DNA of 64,000 nt from Xylanibacter brevis ATCC 19188 (GCF_000621725.1 NZ_JHXM01000007.1:62001-126000), one strand, 5' to 3'; positions 1-11,098 are shown, counted from the stretch's first letter. Numbers and translations: made by a program. Notes: generated by a model from the sequence alone, not told the origin.

Positions 1-65
1 ACCTGAATTTCACCATGCACAAAATAAAAACGAGCCACATCTCTGTAACTCGTTGATTTTCAGTG

Positions 66-139
66 TAGCGGGAGCCGGGATTGAACCGGCGACCTCATGA
101 TTATGAATCATGCGCTCTAACCAGCTGAGCTATCCCGCC
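66..139 (-). tRNA. tRNA-Met (CAT anticodon)
   Basis: On the minus strand a complete cloverleaf can be folded: 7-bp acceptor stem closed by a G-U first pair, D arm AGCTCAGCTGGTTAGAGC, anticodon stem CATGA/TCATG around the loop TTCATAA (anticodon CAT), and T arm with GGTTCAATCC. CCA is not encoded. CAT could also be tRNA-Ile2 (lysidine modified); elongator Met is preferred from general resemblance. Confidence 0.9.
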
Positions 140-283
140 ATCATCTTTCGTTAAGCGGGTGCAAAGGTACAAACTTTATTTCAAAATAATGAAAGGAATG
201 TGAATATTTTCGCTCTGCTTAACATTTTTTATTAAAATAAGAAAAAAATGAGTGATGTCTTCGTCGAAATCTAATCTTTTTAG

Positions 284-291
284 TAACTTTG
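284..291 (+). promoter_or_regulatory. Bacteroidetes -7 promoter box (TAACTTTG)
   Basis: Matches TAnnTTTG and lies about 48 bp before the START-like gene at 339. Confidence 0.6.
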
Positions 292-338
292 CGGCTGTAA
301 AACGGAACCTGAAACCGATAGTAAACTAACCATAATTT

Positions 339-737
339 ATGCGTAAAAAGAAACTGGCTCTTGAATACCCTTTGCGTGCTGGCAAGCAAGAACTGCTCTG
401 GCAATTATTGAGCACGGATCACGGCTTGGAGCGATGGCTGGCAGATAAGGTTGAAGAAGAAGATGGCGTGATGCACCTCACGTGGGGTGATCCTTGGGGA
501 GAACATCACACAATGCATGCCAACATACTTGAGAGAAATAGAAATAACAATATACGTCTGAGGTGGAGCGACGAAGATGATCCCGATGCCTTTTGGGAAA
601 TGCGTATCGTGAGGAGCGAACTGACAAATGAACTCTGTCTGTGTGTGGTTGATTATGCTTATGCCGACGATATAGACGACCTTCAAGAACTCTGGGACGG
701 AAACCTGGAACGACTGCATCAGTCAAGCGGTTTTTAG
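339..737 (+). CDS. START-like domain protein
   Basis: 132-residue soluble protein without signal peptide. The layout (N-terminal basic KKKLALEYPL strand, a WLADKVEEEDG segment, then alternating strands rich in W, D and E, ending in an amphipathic helix LQELWDGNLERLH) fits the small Bacteroidetes START-like / AHSA1-fold family, a helix-grip pocket that may bind a hydrophobic ligand. No catalytic residues are recognisable and the substrate is unknown. It has its own promoter box at 284 and is separated from lptF by an inverted repeat, so it is probably a single-gene unit. The ATG at 339 is the first in frame after the promoter. Confidence 0.75.
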   Translation: MRKKKLALEYPLRAGKQELLWQLLSTDHGLERWLADKVEEEDGVMHLTWGDPWGEHHTMHANILERNRNNNIRLRWSDEDDPDAFWEMRIVRSELTNELCLCVVDYAYADDIDDLQELWDGNLERLHQSSGF

Positions 738-759
738 CTGCTTTATAATATATAATGTG

Positions 760-815
760 TAATTGGGAATTGATAATTTATGTAAAAAGTATAGGTAATT
801 ATTAATTCTCAATTA
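760..815. repeat. AT-rich inverted repeat, 19-bp arms
   Basis: Arms 760-778 and 797-815 are complementary except for two G-U type positions, with an 18-nt loop. It lies between two co-directional genes and could act as a weak terminator or be a relic of a small palindromic element. No T tract follows. Confidence 0.6.
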
Positions 816-836
816 CTTATTATCGATTTTTATCAC

Positions 837-844
837 TACCTTTG
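837..844 (+). promoter_or_regulatory. -7 promoter box (TACCTTTG) for lptF-ribBA
   Basis: TAnnTTTG match 13 bp ahead of the lptF ATG, giving a very short leader. Confidence 0.6.
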
Positions 845-857
845 CAGCCAAATTTGT

Positions 858-2765
858 ATGTTTCGGATTAGAAAATTAGATATATTCGTAGCAAAACAGT
901 TTGGTGTGCTGTTCGCTGGCGCTTTCTTCATTTGCCTTTTTGTGCTGATGATGCAATTCTTGTGGCGCTATGTGGACGAGCTGATCGGAAAAGGTTTGTC
1001 GGTGGATATATTGGCACAGTTCTTCTGGTATATGGGACTGATGCTGATTCCACAGGCGTTGCCTCTGGCCATCCTGTTGTCTTCGCTGATCACCTATGGC
1101 AACTTGGGTGAGAGCAGCGAGCTGACTGCTATTAAGGCTGCGGGTATCTCTCTGATGCAATCGATGCGTTCTCTGATTGTTATTACGCTGATGATTGCAG
1201 GCATCTCATTCTATTTTCAAGATGTGATAGGCCCCTCTACGAACAGGGCTTTCGCACAACTGCTCGTCTCGATGAAGCAGAAAAGTCCGGAGCTGGAGAT
1301 TCCTGAAGGTGTTTTCTACGATGGTATTCCCAATGCGAATATTTATGTGCATAGGAAAAACCTGGATACGGGCAAGCTTTACGGTATCATGATCTACCGT
1401 CAGACGGGCTCTTACGAGGATCAGGCCATCATCCTGGCCGATTCGGGCATGATGCAGACCACCGCCGAGAAGAAACATCTGCTGCTCACGTTGTGGAGTG
1501 GCGAGTGGTTCGAGAACATGCGTTCGCAGGAGCTGGGCGGGTCGGCAGAGGTGCCTTACCGCCGCGAGACATTTGGTAACAAGCGCATTCTGCTGGATTT
1601 CGATAGTGGCTTTAACCTGGCCGATGCTGCCGAGATTGGTGGTCGTGCTGTAGAGAAGTCGGAGCGACAGATCCTGCACGACATTGACTCTATCCGTCAG
1701 TATAACGATTCTGTAGGTCGGCAGTTCTATGAGGAGGCCAAAACCTATATTCTCAATATTCCTCGTCTGGCCCCCAAAGACTCTGTTCGCTTAAAGAGAC
1801 TGGCGGCTCAGCCGATGCCACAGCCTGACAGTATCTATGAGAAGTTGAGCGATGAGAAGAAGTTGGAGGTGGTGAAGCATGCCGCTCGAGCTGCTCAGAA
1901 TGTGACCAGCGATCTGGCGATGAAAAGCGATTATGCCCGTTGGATGAACAGACAGGTGAGAAGTCACCAGATTGAAGCCATCAACAAGTTCACCTTGTCG
2001 CTGTCGTGCGTCATCTTCTTCTTTATTGGCGCTCCCTTGGGTGCTATCATCCGTAAGGGCGGCTTGGGTGTGCCGGTCATTATCTCGGTAGTCGTCTTCA
2101 TCGTCTATTACATCTTCGAGAACTCAGGCATGCGTATGGCGCGCGATGGCAACTGGACCATCTGGTTTGGTAAGTTGATCTCCACAGCCGTGCTGTCGCC
2201 CCTGGCTGTGTTCTTCACGTATAAGGCCAACGGCGATTCTACGGTGTTCAATATGGATGCCTATCGCATGGTGGCCATGCGTATGTTGGGACTGCGCCTG
2301 AAACGAAACATCACGCGTAAGGAAGTGATTATTGAGGATCCTAACTATACCGAGGATGCTCAGATGTTGACACGCGTCTCGCAAGAGATTCAGCAATATA
2401 CAGAGCAACATAAGCTGCTGCGCTGGCCTTCACCCATCCGGGTGTTCTTCAGACGTGGAGATGACCATGCTATTGCGCATATCAACGACGAACTCGAGGC
2501 AGTCATAGAAAACCTGTCTTATACGCGTGATAAAGTCATTCTGCATCAATTGAATAACTATCCCATCATGGCTACACATGCTCACACCCGACCCTTCGAA
2601 CGTCGCTGGCTGAACATCGTAGTCGGTTTGTTCCTGCCGCTGGGCATCTTCTTCTATGTCAGAATGTTGCGCTTCAGAGTGCGCCTCTATCGCGACTTGA
2701 AGGCCGTGGAGCAGACCAATGTGAAAATTTTAAAACAGATTAAAACTAAGTATTATGGAATATAA
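858..2765 (+). CDS. LptF/LptG family permease (YjgP/YjgQ)
   Basis: 635-residue inner-membrane protein of the LPS-export ABC transporter (LptB2FG), which pulls lipopolysaccharide from the inner membrane to the Lpt bridge. N-terminal half has helices near residues 10-30, 55-75 and 98-118 with the family phrase [18 protein letters not shown]; a periplasmic beta-jellyroll follows (about 125-270); a second helix bundle starts at [18 protein letters not shown] (about 380-460). A C-terminal extension of about 170 residues with one more helix (residues about 595-615) is usual for Bacteroidetes members, which are longer than the roughly 360-residue proteobacterial ones. The stop overlaps the ribBA start by 11 bp, so translation is probably coupled. 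F versus G cannot be decided by eye. Confidence 0.88.
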   Translation: MFRIRKLDIFVAKQFGVLFAGAFFICLFVLMMQFLWRYVDELIGKGLSVDILAQFFWYMGLMLIPQALPLAILLSSLITYGNLGESSELTAIKAAGISLMQSMRSLIVITLMIAGISFYFQDVIGPSTNRAFAQLLVSMKQKSPELEIPEGVFYDGIPNANIYVHRKNLDTGKLYGIMIYRQTGSYEDQAIILADSGMMQTTAEKKHLLLTLWSGEWFENMRSQELGGSAEVPYRRETFGNKRILLDFDSGFNLADAAEIGGRAVEKSERQILHDIDSIRQYNDSVGRQFYEEAKTYILNIPRLAPKDSVRLKRLAAQPMPQPDSIYEKLSDEKKLEVVKHAARAAQNVTSDLAMKSDYARWMNRQVRSHQIEAINKFTLSLSCVIFFFIGAPLGAIIRKGGLGVPVIISVVVFIVYYIFENSGMRMARDGNWTIWFGKLISTAVLSPLAVFFTYKANGDSTVFNMDAYRMVAMRMLGLRLKRNITRKEVIIEDPNYTEDAQMLTRVSQEIQQYTEQHKLLRWPSPIRVFFRRGDDHAIAHINDELEAVIENLSYTRDKVILHQLNNYPIMATHAHTRPFERRWLNIVVGLFLPLGIFFYVRMLRFRVRLYRDLKAVEQTNVKILKQIKTKYYGI

Positions 2766-3960
2766 GCTGTCAAGTATAGAAGAAGCCATTGCCGATTTTC
2801 GTGATGGTAAGTTTGTGATTGTGGTCGATGATGAAGACCGTGAGAACGAAGGTGACCTGATCTGTGCTGCCGAGAAGATAACGCCAGAGATGGTGAACTT
2901 CATGTTGAAGGAAGCCCGCGGCGTGCTTTGCGCACCTATCACCATCAGTCGCAGTGAAGAGCTGGATTTGCCTCGTCAGGTGAGTGATAATACCTCCATG
3001 CTTGGCACACCCTTTACGGTGACTGTTGATAAGTTGGAAGGTTGCACAACAGGTGTGAGTGCCCATGATCGTGCTGCCACGATTAATGCGCTGGCCGATC
3101 CCAACTCAAAGCCCGAGACCTTCGGTCGTCCCGGCCATATCAATCCTCTCTATGCGCAGGACAACGGTGTGCTGCGTCGTAGTGGTCATACCGAGGCCGC
3201 TGTCGATCTGTGTAAGTTGGCAGGACTCTATCCCGCAGGTGCACTGATGGAGATTATGAATGACGACGGTACGATGGCGCGTATGCCCGAGCTCCATGCG
3301 TTCTCAGTAAAGCATGGCCTGAAGATTATCACTATCAAGGATCTGATCAGCTATCGCTTGCGCCAGGAGTCGCTTATCGAAGTTGGTGTCGAGGCCGATA
3401 TGCCCACTGAATACGGTCATTTCCGTATCATTCCTTTCCGTCAGAAGAGCAATGGTCAGGAGCATTTCGCACTTATCAAGGGTGAATGGAAGGAGGACGA
3501 GCCAATCCTCGTACGAGTACATTCCTCTTGCATGACGGGAGATATCCTCGGTTCGCGCCGTTGTGACTGTGGCGAACAGCTGCATCGCGCCATGCAGAAA
3601 ATCGATGAGGAAGGAAAGGGCGTTATCGTCTATATGCAACAAGAGGGTAGGGGTATCGGCTTGATGAATAAGCTGGCAGCCTATAAGTTGCAGGAAGAAG
3701 GCTATGACACCGTAGATGCTAACCTTTGTCTTGGTTTTAAGGCCGACGAGCGCGATTATGGTTGTGGCGCTCAGATGCTTCGCCATCTCGGTGTACACAA
3801 GATGCGCCTGATGACTAACAATCCCGTGAAGCGTGTTGGCCTCGAGGCTTACGGCCTTGAAATTGTAGAGAATGTACCTATCGAGATTACCCCCAACGAG
3901 TATAATCTTCGCTATCTCAGAACCAAGCAGCAGCGCATGGGACATACCCTTCACCTTTGA
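2755..3960 (+). CDS. ribBA: bifunctional riboflavin synthesis enzyme RibBA
   Basis: 401 residues, two domains. Residues 1-205 are 3,4-dihydroxy-2-butanone-4-phosphate synthase (ribulose 5-phosphate to the four-carbon riboflavin precursor), with the acidic metal/substrate loop [11 protein letters not shown] at 25-35 and the GHTEAAVDL segment. Residues 206-401 are GTP cyclohydrolase II, with the zinc ligands C259, C270 and C272 and the GRGIGLMNK loop. Both committed steps of riboflavin synthesis are therefore on one chain. The start overlaps the preceding permease by 11 bp. No FMN riboswitch is possible immediately upstream because that sequence is coding. Confidence 0.97.
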   Translation: MEYKLSSIEEAIADFRDGKFVIVVDDEDRENEGDLICAAEKITPEMVNFMLKEARGVLCAPITISRSEELDLPRQVSDNTSMLGTPFTVTVDKLEGCTTGVSAHDRAATINALADPNSKPETFGRPGHINPLYAQDNGVLRRSGHTEAAVDLCKLAGLYPAGALMEIMNDDGTMARMPELHAFSVKHGLKIITIKDLISYRLRQESLIEVGVEADMPTEYGHFRIIPFRQKSNGQEHFALIKGEWKEDEPILVRVHSSCMTGDILGSRRCDCGEQLHRAMQKIDEEGKGVIVYMQQEGRGIGLMNKLAAYKLQEEGYDTVDANLCLGFKADERDYGCGAQMLRHLGVHKMRLMTNNPVKRVGLEAYGLEIVENVPIEITPNEYNLRYLRTKQQRMGHTLHL

Positions 3961-4050
3961 TGGTAATCCGCAACTATCAAAATAATGTGAAAATCCATGG
4001 ATTTTATGAAAAAGTGAAGTGATTTTTTTCGCTGTCACGAAATAAATGAT

Positions 4051-4058
4051 TAATTTTG
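4051..4058 (+). promoter_or_regulatory. -7 promoter box (TAATTTTG)
   Basis: TAnnTTTG match. It overlaps a possible TTG start at 4056, which argues that translation begins at the ATG at 4089 instead. Confidence 0.65.
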
Positions 4059-4088
4059 CACGTTGATACAAACAAACTGACAAAATTT

Positions 4089-5282
<1,194 letters not shown>

Positions 5283-5340
5283 AAACGCATATAGTTACGT
5301 TAAAAGTAGTTAATCGATATTGAAATATACAATTATTTGC

Positions 5341-5348
5341 TACCTTTG
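5341..5348 (+). promoter_or_regulatory. -7 promoter box of the exbB operon, with long leader
   Basis: TACCTTTG match. The exbB ATG is at 5463, so the transcript has a leader of roughly 105 nt; a small CGAG/CTCG hairpin can be drawn in it around 5365-5380. Confidence 0.65.
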
Positions 5349-5462
5349 CGAGTTGAACGGCCTGGCGAGTTCTGCTCGTTTTGCAGTGTTCTGTTCGCTA
5401 AGTAAGCATTAAATTGGAATAAAATCAACTTAATTTATAACTTAAAACTAAATTTTAAAATT

Positions 5463-6293
5463 ATGGCAACAACAACAAATGCTGCTACAGCAGCTAAGAA
5501 AAATTCAGGCTTCAAAGGCGTAAAGGATGCATGGATCATTCTCGTACTCTGCTGCGCAATCGCTTATTGCTTCTACTTCTTTGTACTCGGTGATCCCAGT
5601 CACTTCCAGGGTGGCGACCGCACTGGTCATCCCGCTGACCTGATGGGTACCGTATATAAAGGTGGTTTCGTAGTAGGTTTGATCATCACCTTGCTGCTCA
5701 CCGTTATCGTACTCGGTGTAGAGCGTTTCTTCGCTATCAAGAGCGCTTCTGGTAAGATGAACCTGGCTAAGTTCACCGCTCAGGTTAAGGAGGCTATCAA
5801 GGCTCAGAAGTTCGACGAGGCTAAGGCTCTCTGCGACAAGATGCAGGGTTCTGTAGCTAACGTAGTATTGGCTTCTATCAATATGTATCAGACTGTTGAG
5901 AGCGACTCTACTCTGAAGAAGGCTCAGAAGATCTCTAAGATCCAGCAGGCTCACGAGGAGGCTACTCAGCTGGAGATGCCTACTCTGACCATGAACCTTC
6001 CTATGGTTGCAACTATCGTATCTCTGGGTACTCTGACCGCTCTGTTCGGTACTGTGCTCGGTATGATCGGATCATTCCAGGCTCTGTCTGCTGGTGGTGG
6101 TGCTGACTCTATGGCTCTGTCTGCAGGTATTTCTGAGGCCCTGGTTAACACCGCATCAGGTATCTTGACTTCTTGGGTTGCTACTGTTGTTTACAACTAC
6201 TTCTCAAACAAGATCGATAAGCTGACTTTTGCTCTTGACGAGGTAGGTTACACAATCGCTGCTACATACGATTCTAATCACGTCGAGGCATAA
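5463..6293 (+). CDS. exbB: MotA/TolQ/ExbB proton channel family protein
   Basis: 276-residue inner-membrane subunit of the TonB energy-transducing motor, which passes protons to drive TonB-dependent outer-membrane uptake. Three hydrophobic segments: about 23-43, 70-92 and a long pair around 170-235 containing the family signature with TLTALFGTVLGMIGSF and GISEALVNTASGI. Bacteroidetes members carry the extra N-terminal helix seen here. Codon use is very restricted (repeated gct, aag, cag, gta, ctg), as expected for a highly expressed gene. First gene of an operon with two exbD and tonB. Confidence 0.93.
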   Translation: MATTTNAATAAKKNSGFKGVKDAWIILVLCCAIAYCFYFFVLGDPSHFQGGDRTGHPADLMGTVYKGGFVVGLIITLLLTVIVLGVERFFAIKSASGKMNLAKFTAQVKEAIKAQKFDEAKALCDKMQGSVANVVLASINMYQTVESDSTLKKAQKISKIQQAHEEATQLEMPTLTMNLPMVATIVSLGTLTALFGTVLGMIGSFQALSAGGGADSMALSAGISEALVNTASGILTSWVATVVYNYFSNKIDKLTFALDEVGYTIAATYDSNHVEA

Positions 6294-6324
6294 TTTGTTT
6301 TACCTTTTAATTCCTTAAACGATT

Positions 6325-6936
6325 ATGGGTAAAATAAAAATTGAGAAAAAAGACATCTGGATTGACATGACACCAATGTCAGACGTGATGACTTTGTTGC
6401 TCTGCTTCTTTATGTTGACATCAACATTCTTGACGCCAGAGCCTATCAAAGTCAACACGCCTAGTTCGGTGTCCGAGGTCAAGATTCCCGAGAATGTCCT
6501 CAATATCCTTGTCAGCCCTGAAGGCAAGATATTTGTGGGCACCGAGAATAAGAACACCATGGTGGCCATGATGCAGGAAGTTACCTCTAAGTTTGACATC
6601 GCGCTTACTGCTAAGCAGATGAAGAACTTCAAAGAGGATGCCATGATTGGCGCTGCATTGAGCCAGTTTGATGCTTATTACAATCTTGATCCCGAGAAAA
6701 TGTCTGAAGCTGTCCAGAAGCTCGGTATCCCCACCGATAGTATCGATGGCGGTATGAGCGAGTTCCAGGAGTGGATCAAGGCTGCACATCAGGTTGATCC
6801 CGATATGAAGCTGGCTATCAAATGTGATGCCACAACTCCATACCGTGTGATCAGAACCATGATGTCTGAGCTCCAGGATATGAACGAGAACCGTTACCAA
6901 CTGATTACCAATCTTAAAACATCATCGGAGGATTAG
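6325..6936 (+). CDS. exbD: ExbD/TolR family biopolymer transporter (first copy)
   Basis: 203 residues: short cytoplasmic N-terminus, one helix (about 17-37) with the family phrase DMTPMSDVMTLLLCFFMLT, where the aspartate is the proton-carrying residue, then a periplasmic domain. The periplasmic part is longer than in enterobacterial ExbD (about 140 residues). It lies 31 bp after exbB and 3 bp before the second exbD. Confidence 0.92.
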   Translation: MGKIKIEKKDIWIDMTPMSDVMTLLLCFFMLTSTFLTPEPIKVNTPSSVSEVKIPENVLNILVSPEGKIFVGTENKNTMVAMMQEVTSKFDIALTAKQMKNFKEDAMIGAALSQFDAYYNLDPEKMSEAVQKLGIPTDSIDGGMSEFQEWIKAAHQVDPDMKLAIKCDATTPYRVIRTMMSELQDMNENRYQLITNLKTSSED

Positions 6937-6939
6937 TAT

Positions 6940-7587
6940 ATGGCTAAAAAGAAAGCTAGCAAGCAGAAAAAAATGGATACCCGCGTGAACTTCACGCCGA
7001 TGGTAGATATGATGATGCTTCTGATCACCTTCTTCATGCTCTGTACTACACTGAGTAAGCCTCAGGCTATGCAGTTGACCATGCCTAGCAACGATGAGAA
7101 CATGCAAGAACAGGATAAGTCGGTAACGAAAGCTGACCAGACTATCACCGTTTATCTGGCTGCCGACAACAAGCTTTATTATATTGAGGGCCTGCCCAAA
7201 TATGATGATCCTACTTGTCTGAAGGAGACCAACTACGGCCGTGATGGCTTCCGCAACGTGCTGATTCACCACACCACTGGTGCTGGTATCGCTCCTGTTG
7301 CTCGCATCATGAAGGCTAAGCAGGCTCTTGACGAGAAGAAGACGGCTTATGGTAGCACGATGACGGAAGAAGAGTATCAGAAACAACTGAGCGAAATCCG
7401 TAATGGTGTGATTGACGGTGAGAAGATTCCTACTGTCACCGTTATTATCAAGCCACTTGACACTGCTACCTACGACAACATGGTAGGTGCTCTGGACGAG
7501 ATGCAGATTTGTACTATTGGTAAGTATGTCATCGACAAGATTAATCCCGACGACGAGAAGCTTCTCGCTTTGAAGGGTGTTAAGTAA
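6940..7587 (+). CDS. exbD: ExbD/TolR family biopolymer transporter (second copy)
   Basis: 215 residues. N-terminal lysine-rich KKKASKQKK, then VNFTPMVDMMMLLITFFMLCTTL with the conserved helix aspartate, then a periplasmic domain different in sequence from the first ExbD. Two unlike ExbD proteins beside one ExbB are a regular Bacteroidetes arrangement and suggest a heteromeric motor. Starts 3 bp after the previous stop. Confidence 0.92.
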   Translation: MAKKKASKQKKMDTRVNFTPMVDMMMLLITFFMLCTTLSKPQAMQLTMPSNDENMQEQDKSVTKADQTITVYLAADNKLYYIEGLPKYDDPTCLKETNYGRDGFRNVLIHHTTGAGIAPVARIMKAKQALDEKKTAYGSTMTEEEYQKQLSEIRNGVIDGEKIPTVTVIIKPLDTATYDNMVGALDEMQICTIGKYVIDKINPDDEKLLALKGVK

Positions 7588-7621
7588 TGATGACTAACAA
7601 TTTAAAAACAGAAAAAGAACT

Positions 7622-8443
7622 ATGTCAAAAGTAGATCTAATAGACAATAGCTGGGTCGACCTCGTCTTTGAAGGTAAAAACCAGTCTTACGGTGCCTACA
7701 AGCTCCGCAAACAAACTGGTGCACGAAATGTAAAGGCTCTGGTGACGGTGATCACCGTTATCGCCCTGATTTTTGTGATTGCCATTGCCAAGGTTGCTAT
7801 CGAGAACGCCCTGCCTAAAGCCTCTGTCAACACTGCCGATGTAGAGCTCTCTAAGATCGAGCAGAAGAAGGAGACCAAGGTTGAGCGTAAGGAGCAAGTT
7901 AAGGTTGAGCAACAGCAGGTTGTTGAGAAAGTAAAAAGCTCTGTGAAGTTTACAGCTCCTGTCATTAAGGAGGAGGTTACACCTGAGGAAGAGATGAAAT
8001 CGCAAGAGGAACTCGCTCAGAATAACACCGCCATCGGTGTGTTCGACGTTCAAGGTAATGACGATGCAGAAGGTGAGGTGCTGAAGGCTAACCAGCAGAC
8101 TGTGGAAGAGGCCAAGGTTGAGGACACCAAGGTGTTCACCGTGGTTGAGCAGATGCCATCATTCCCTGGTGGTGATGCAGCTCTGATGGCTTACCTGAGC
8201 AAGAATATCCAGTATCCTCCTATTGCTGAGGAGAATGGTATTCAGGGTCGTGTAGTTGCTACCTTCGTAGTAGAGCGCGACGGTTCTATCACCGATGTAC
8301 AGGTGATGCGTGGTGTTGACCCCTCACTGGACCGTGAGGCTATCCGCGTGCTGAAGGGAATGCCCCGTTGGATTCCTGGTAAGCAGAATGGTTCTGCCGT
8401 ACGTGTGAAGTACACCGTACCTGTAACCTTCAAACTTCAGTAA
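7622..8443 (+). CDS. tonB: TonB family energy transducer
   Basis: 273 residues. Cytoplasmic N-terminus with the Bacteroidetes phrase LVFEGKNQSYGAYKLRKQ, one helix (about 42-62), a charged periplasmic linker rich in K, E, V and Q (about 78-160) rather than Pro-rich, and the TonB C-terminal domain (about 180-273) with MPSFPGGDAALMAYLSKNIQYPPIAEENGIQGRV in two parts, ending VKYTVPVTFKLQ. It carries energy from ExbB/ExbD to TonB-dependent receptors such as those at 20.5, 30.9 and 43.2 kb. Confidence 0.93.
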   Translation: MSKVDLIDNSWVDLVFEGKNQSYGAYKLRKQTGARNVKALVTVITVIALIFVIAIAKVAIENALPKASVNTADVELSKIEQKKETKVERKEQVKVEQQQVVEKVKSSVKFTAPVIKEEVTPEEEMKSQEELAQNNTAIGVFDVQGNDDAEGEVLKANQQTVEEAKVEDTKVFTVVEQMPSFPGGDAALMAYLSKNIQYPPIAEENGIQGRVVATFVVERDGSITDVQVMRGVDPSLDREAIRVLKGMPRWIPGKQNGSAVRVKYTVPVTFKLQ

Positions 8444-8458
8444 GCTAAAACGCTAAGT

Positions 8459-9403
8459 ATGAACAGAACTCAATTCAATATAATTGGATTATCTCTTATT
8501 TTAGGCTTGTTCCTCGCTTGTGGGAACAAGCCTAAAACTGATTATAACTATGAATCGGCTGCCATGGTCTTTGCGGCCGACGAAAGCTTCTTCCCCATTC
8601 TGGATGAAGAACTGGAGATTTTCGAAGCCCTCCATTCACAAGGCGTGCTGAAACCCATCTACACCAATCAGGAGGAAGCGATCACAAAATTGATGAAGAA
8701 CGAGACTTGGCTTGCTTTCACCACGCGTCGCCTGAGCGATCGTGAGATGGAGAACTTGAAAGCACGTAAGTTTGTTCCCCGCATCATCCCCATTGCTTAC
8801 GATGGTCTGGCGATTATCGTCAACAACAGCAATCCTGACACATGTATCACCGTGAAGGACTTTGCACGTATTCTCTCGGGCGAGGTCTCTCAGTGGAAAG
8901 ACATCTATCCCACCTCTAAGTTGGGCGAGATTGATGTTGTGTTCGATCATGCCAAGTCGAGCACAGTGACTTGGTGTGTGGACTCTATCTTGGGTGGAAA
9001 ACCCATTAACAGCAAGAACATCGGTGCCGTGAAGAAGAGCAGCGAGGTAATTGACTGGGTAGAGAAACACCAAAACGCTATTGGCATCATCGGGTCTAAC
9101 TGGCTCAATGACAAACGCGACACTACCAATGTGACATTCAATAAGAACGTCACTGTCATGAAGGTATCACGTATGGACACTGCTACACCGCAAAACAGCT
9201 GGCGTCCTTATCAATACTACCTATATAACGGCAACTATCCCCTCATTCGTACAATCTATGCACTGCTCAACGAGCCACGCAATGGTGTGCCTTCCGGCTT
9301 TGCTCATTTCTGCCGTTTGCCCAAGGGCCAGCTGGTCATTCTGAAGGCCGGTCTTCTGCCCATTCAGGCCAATATGAATGTACGTGAGGTATCGGTGAAA
9401 TAA
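8459..9403 (+). CDS. PstS-like substrate-binding lipoprotein
   Basis: 314 residues. Lipobox LFLAC with Cys21 marks it as a lipoprotein. The body resembles phosphate-binding PstS proteins (PBP-like domain 2): FAADESFFPILDEELEIF at the start, TTRRLSDREM, VKDFARILSGEVSQWKDI, and a SSTVTWCVDS anion-loop-like segment. Only 15 bp after tonB and ahead of the TPR gene, with no PstABC permease in sight. Whether it binds phosphate is unknown; its operon position suggests a periplasmic partner of the TonB system. Confidence 0.82.
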   Translation: MNRTQFNIIGLSLILGLFLACGNKPKTDYNYESAAMVFAADESFFPILDEELEIFEALHSQGVLKPIYTNQEEAITKLMKNETWLAFTTRRLSDREMENLKARKFVPRIIPIAYDGLAIIVNNSNPDTCITVKDFARILSGEVSQWKDIYPTSKLGEIDVVFDHAKSSTVTWCVDSILGGKPINSKNIGAVKKSSEVIDWVEKHQNAIGIIGSNWLNDKRDTTNVTFNKNVTVMKVSRMDTATPQNSWRPYQYYLYNGNYPLIRTIYALLNEPRNGVPSGFAHFCRLPKGQLVILKAGLLPIQANMNVREVSVK

Positions 9404-9470
9404 ACCAATAGCCGTTTGATGCGTCAAATAGATTAAAAACAGGATATTCATTATATAAATTAAGAAGATT

Positions 9471-10898
9471 ATGATGACAATTAAATATTTAGCAATGAGC
9501 CTTGTGCTGGCAGGTTTCAGCACAACGGCAATGGCACAGGACGGCACTAAGGCCGACGTTGCTGCCGTGAAGGAGATTATCAAGAGCAACCCCGCAGACC
9601 TCGACAAGCAGTTGAAGGCCTATCTGGGTAAGAACAAGAAGAATGCAGACAATCTGGTTGACTTCGGTCGTGCATTCTACGAGGTGAAGGACTATGATCA
9701 TGCTGCCAGCATGGCTGCCATGGCACTGTCTGCCAAGAAGAATGCTTTCGGTCCTGCCTACCTGTTGTTAGGTGATATCGCTGCCATGAAGGATGATCCA
9801 GGTGCAGCAGCTCAGAACTACGAGCAGGCCATCCTCTTCAATCGCGAGGATCCAGAGCCCTACCGTCGTTATGCTTCTGTTTATCGTGTTGTTGACCCCG
9901 TTGGTGCTGTCAACAAGCTCGAGGAGCTCCGCAGCGTGCGTCCCGACTTCCCTGTTGATGCCCTCATCGCTCACATCAACTACCTGTCTAATCGTTACCC
10001 CGAGGCTATCGAGGCTTTCGAGAAGGTGCCTGCTGACCAGATGACAAAGATGGACATCATCGAGTATGGTTTCTCAGCTTATGTATCTCAGAAGTATGCT
10101 CAGGGTATCAACATGTTGAACCGCGGTTTGCAGCTGGAGCCCAAGAATGCCACACTGAACCGTCTGGCTATGTACTGCTACACCGAGAGTGGCCAGTTTG
10201 ACCAGGCTCTCGAGCGTGCCGATATGATGTTCAATCAGATTGATAAGGACAGCGTGAAGCTGAACTATCGTGACTATGTTTATTATGGTAACGCCCTGAA
10301 TGGTGCCAAGAAGCACCAGGAGGCTATCGACGTTTATAAGCTCGCTCTCGATCAGGAGTTCGACTCACAGGACAAGCGTGCCGGTGTGATCAAGCAGTTG
10401 GCCGATGCTTACAAAGGCATTGGTGACTTTGAGAATGCGTTGAAGTACTACGATGATTATCTGACTGCCGTTTCATCTCCTTCTTTGAATGATTTCGCAG
10501 ACCTCGGTCGTCTTTATGTACAGTATGCTTCTAAGCTCCAGGGTGATGCTAAGACTACCAACCTGCAGAAGGCCGACAAGATCTATGCAGAGCTGGCCGA
10601 GAAGAACCCCGATGCCCTTGAATATTCACTCTTCTGGCGTGGTCGTGTAGGCACCATGCTCGACCCCGATGCTTCTCAGGGTTTGGCACAGCCTTACTAT
10701 GAGCAGTTGTGGGACATCATCGTTGCCAAGGCTGAGCAGGACAAGAGCGATGTCGCTCGTCTGAAGGAGTCTGGTAACTTCCTGATGGTTTACTACCTGA
10801 AGATCAAGGACGATGTAGAGAAATCTAAGGTCTTTGCAACCAAACTCGTGGAGGTTGATCCTACCAACGAGACTGCTGCACAGATCGTCGCAATTTGA
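9471..10898 (+). CDS. secreted tetratricopeptide repeat protein
   Basis: 475 residues (an equally good start at 9474 removes one Met). Signal peptide about 1-22 ending TTAMAQ. The rest is a succession of TPR-like helix pairs, for example ARAFYEVKDYDHAASMAAMAL, AAQNYEQAILFNREDPEPYRRYA and KGIGDFENALKYYDDYLTA, each split by short turns. Likely a periplasmic scaffold. It closes the exbB-exbD-exbD-tonB-pstS-like operon and is followed by a strong terminator at 10970, so the six genes form one transcription unit. Confidence 0.85.
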   Translation: MMTIKYLAMSLVLAGFSTTAMAQDGTKADVAAVKEIIKSNPADLDKQLKAYLGKNKKNADNLVDFGRAFYEVKDYDHAASMAAMALSAKKNAFGPAYLLLGDIAAMKDDPGAAAQNYEQAILFNREDPEPYRRYASVYRVVDPVGAVNKLEELRSVRPDFPVDALIAHINYLSNRYPEAIEAFEKVPADQMTKMDIIEYGFSAYVSQKYAQGINMLNRGLQLEPKNATLNRLAMYCYTESGQFDQALERADMMFNQIDKDSVKLNYRDYVYYGNALNGAKKHQEAIDVYKLALDQEFDSQDKRAGVIKQLADAYKGIGDFENALKYYDDYLTAVSSPSLNDFADLGRLYVQYASKLQGDAKTTNLQKADKIYAELAEKNPDALEYSLFWRGRVGTMLDPDASQGLAQPYYEQLWDIIVAKAEQDKSDVARLKESGNFLMVYYLKIKDDVEKSKVFATKLVEVDPTNETAAQIVAI

Positions 10899-10969
10899 TT
10901 TATTTTTTTTAGGTTTATGGTTGAGGCTGCAGTGATGCAGTTAAAAACACTTTGAGAAATATCTCTGCA

Positions 10970-11004
10970 GAGTATGCGCAGTGATTGCGCGTACTCTTTT
11001 TTTT
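10970..11004 (+). terminator. rho-independent terminator of the exbB-tonB operon
   Basis: Stem GAGTATGCGCA / TGCGCGTACTC (11 bp with one G-T pair) followed by eight T residues. Confidence 0.85.
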
Positions 11005-11029
11005 GTTTAGTAAAAACCAAGAAAAGAGA

Positions 11030-11098
11030 CCCCCTCCCAACCCCCCCCTGTGATGGGGAGGAATGAATAGTAAACGGAGGTGGAGAGGGCTGGGTTTT
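11030..11098. repeat. REP-like G/C-rich palindromic element
   Basis: A run of CCCTCCCAACCCC-type sequence followed by CTGTGATGGGGAGG. The same order (AACCCC, CCCTGTGA, GGG, AG.GAA) is seen at 42026 inside cca. Intergenic here. The remainder of the 402-bp gap to 11301 is AT-rich leader with a promoter box at 11263. Confidence 0.6.

Noticed and set aside
2600..2760. FMN riboswitch before ribBA
   Set aside because: The upstream sequence codes for the permease C-terminus and no FMN-aptamer-like conserved blocks were seen.
4056..4088. TTG start for the aminotransferase
   Set aside because: The codon lies in the -7 promoter box; the ATG at 4089 begins the family N-terminus.
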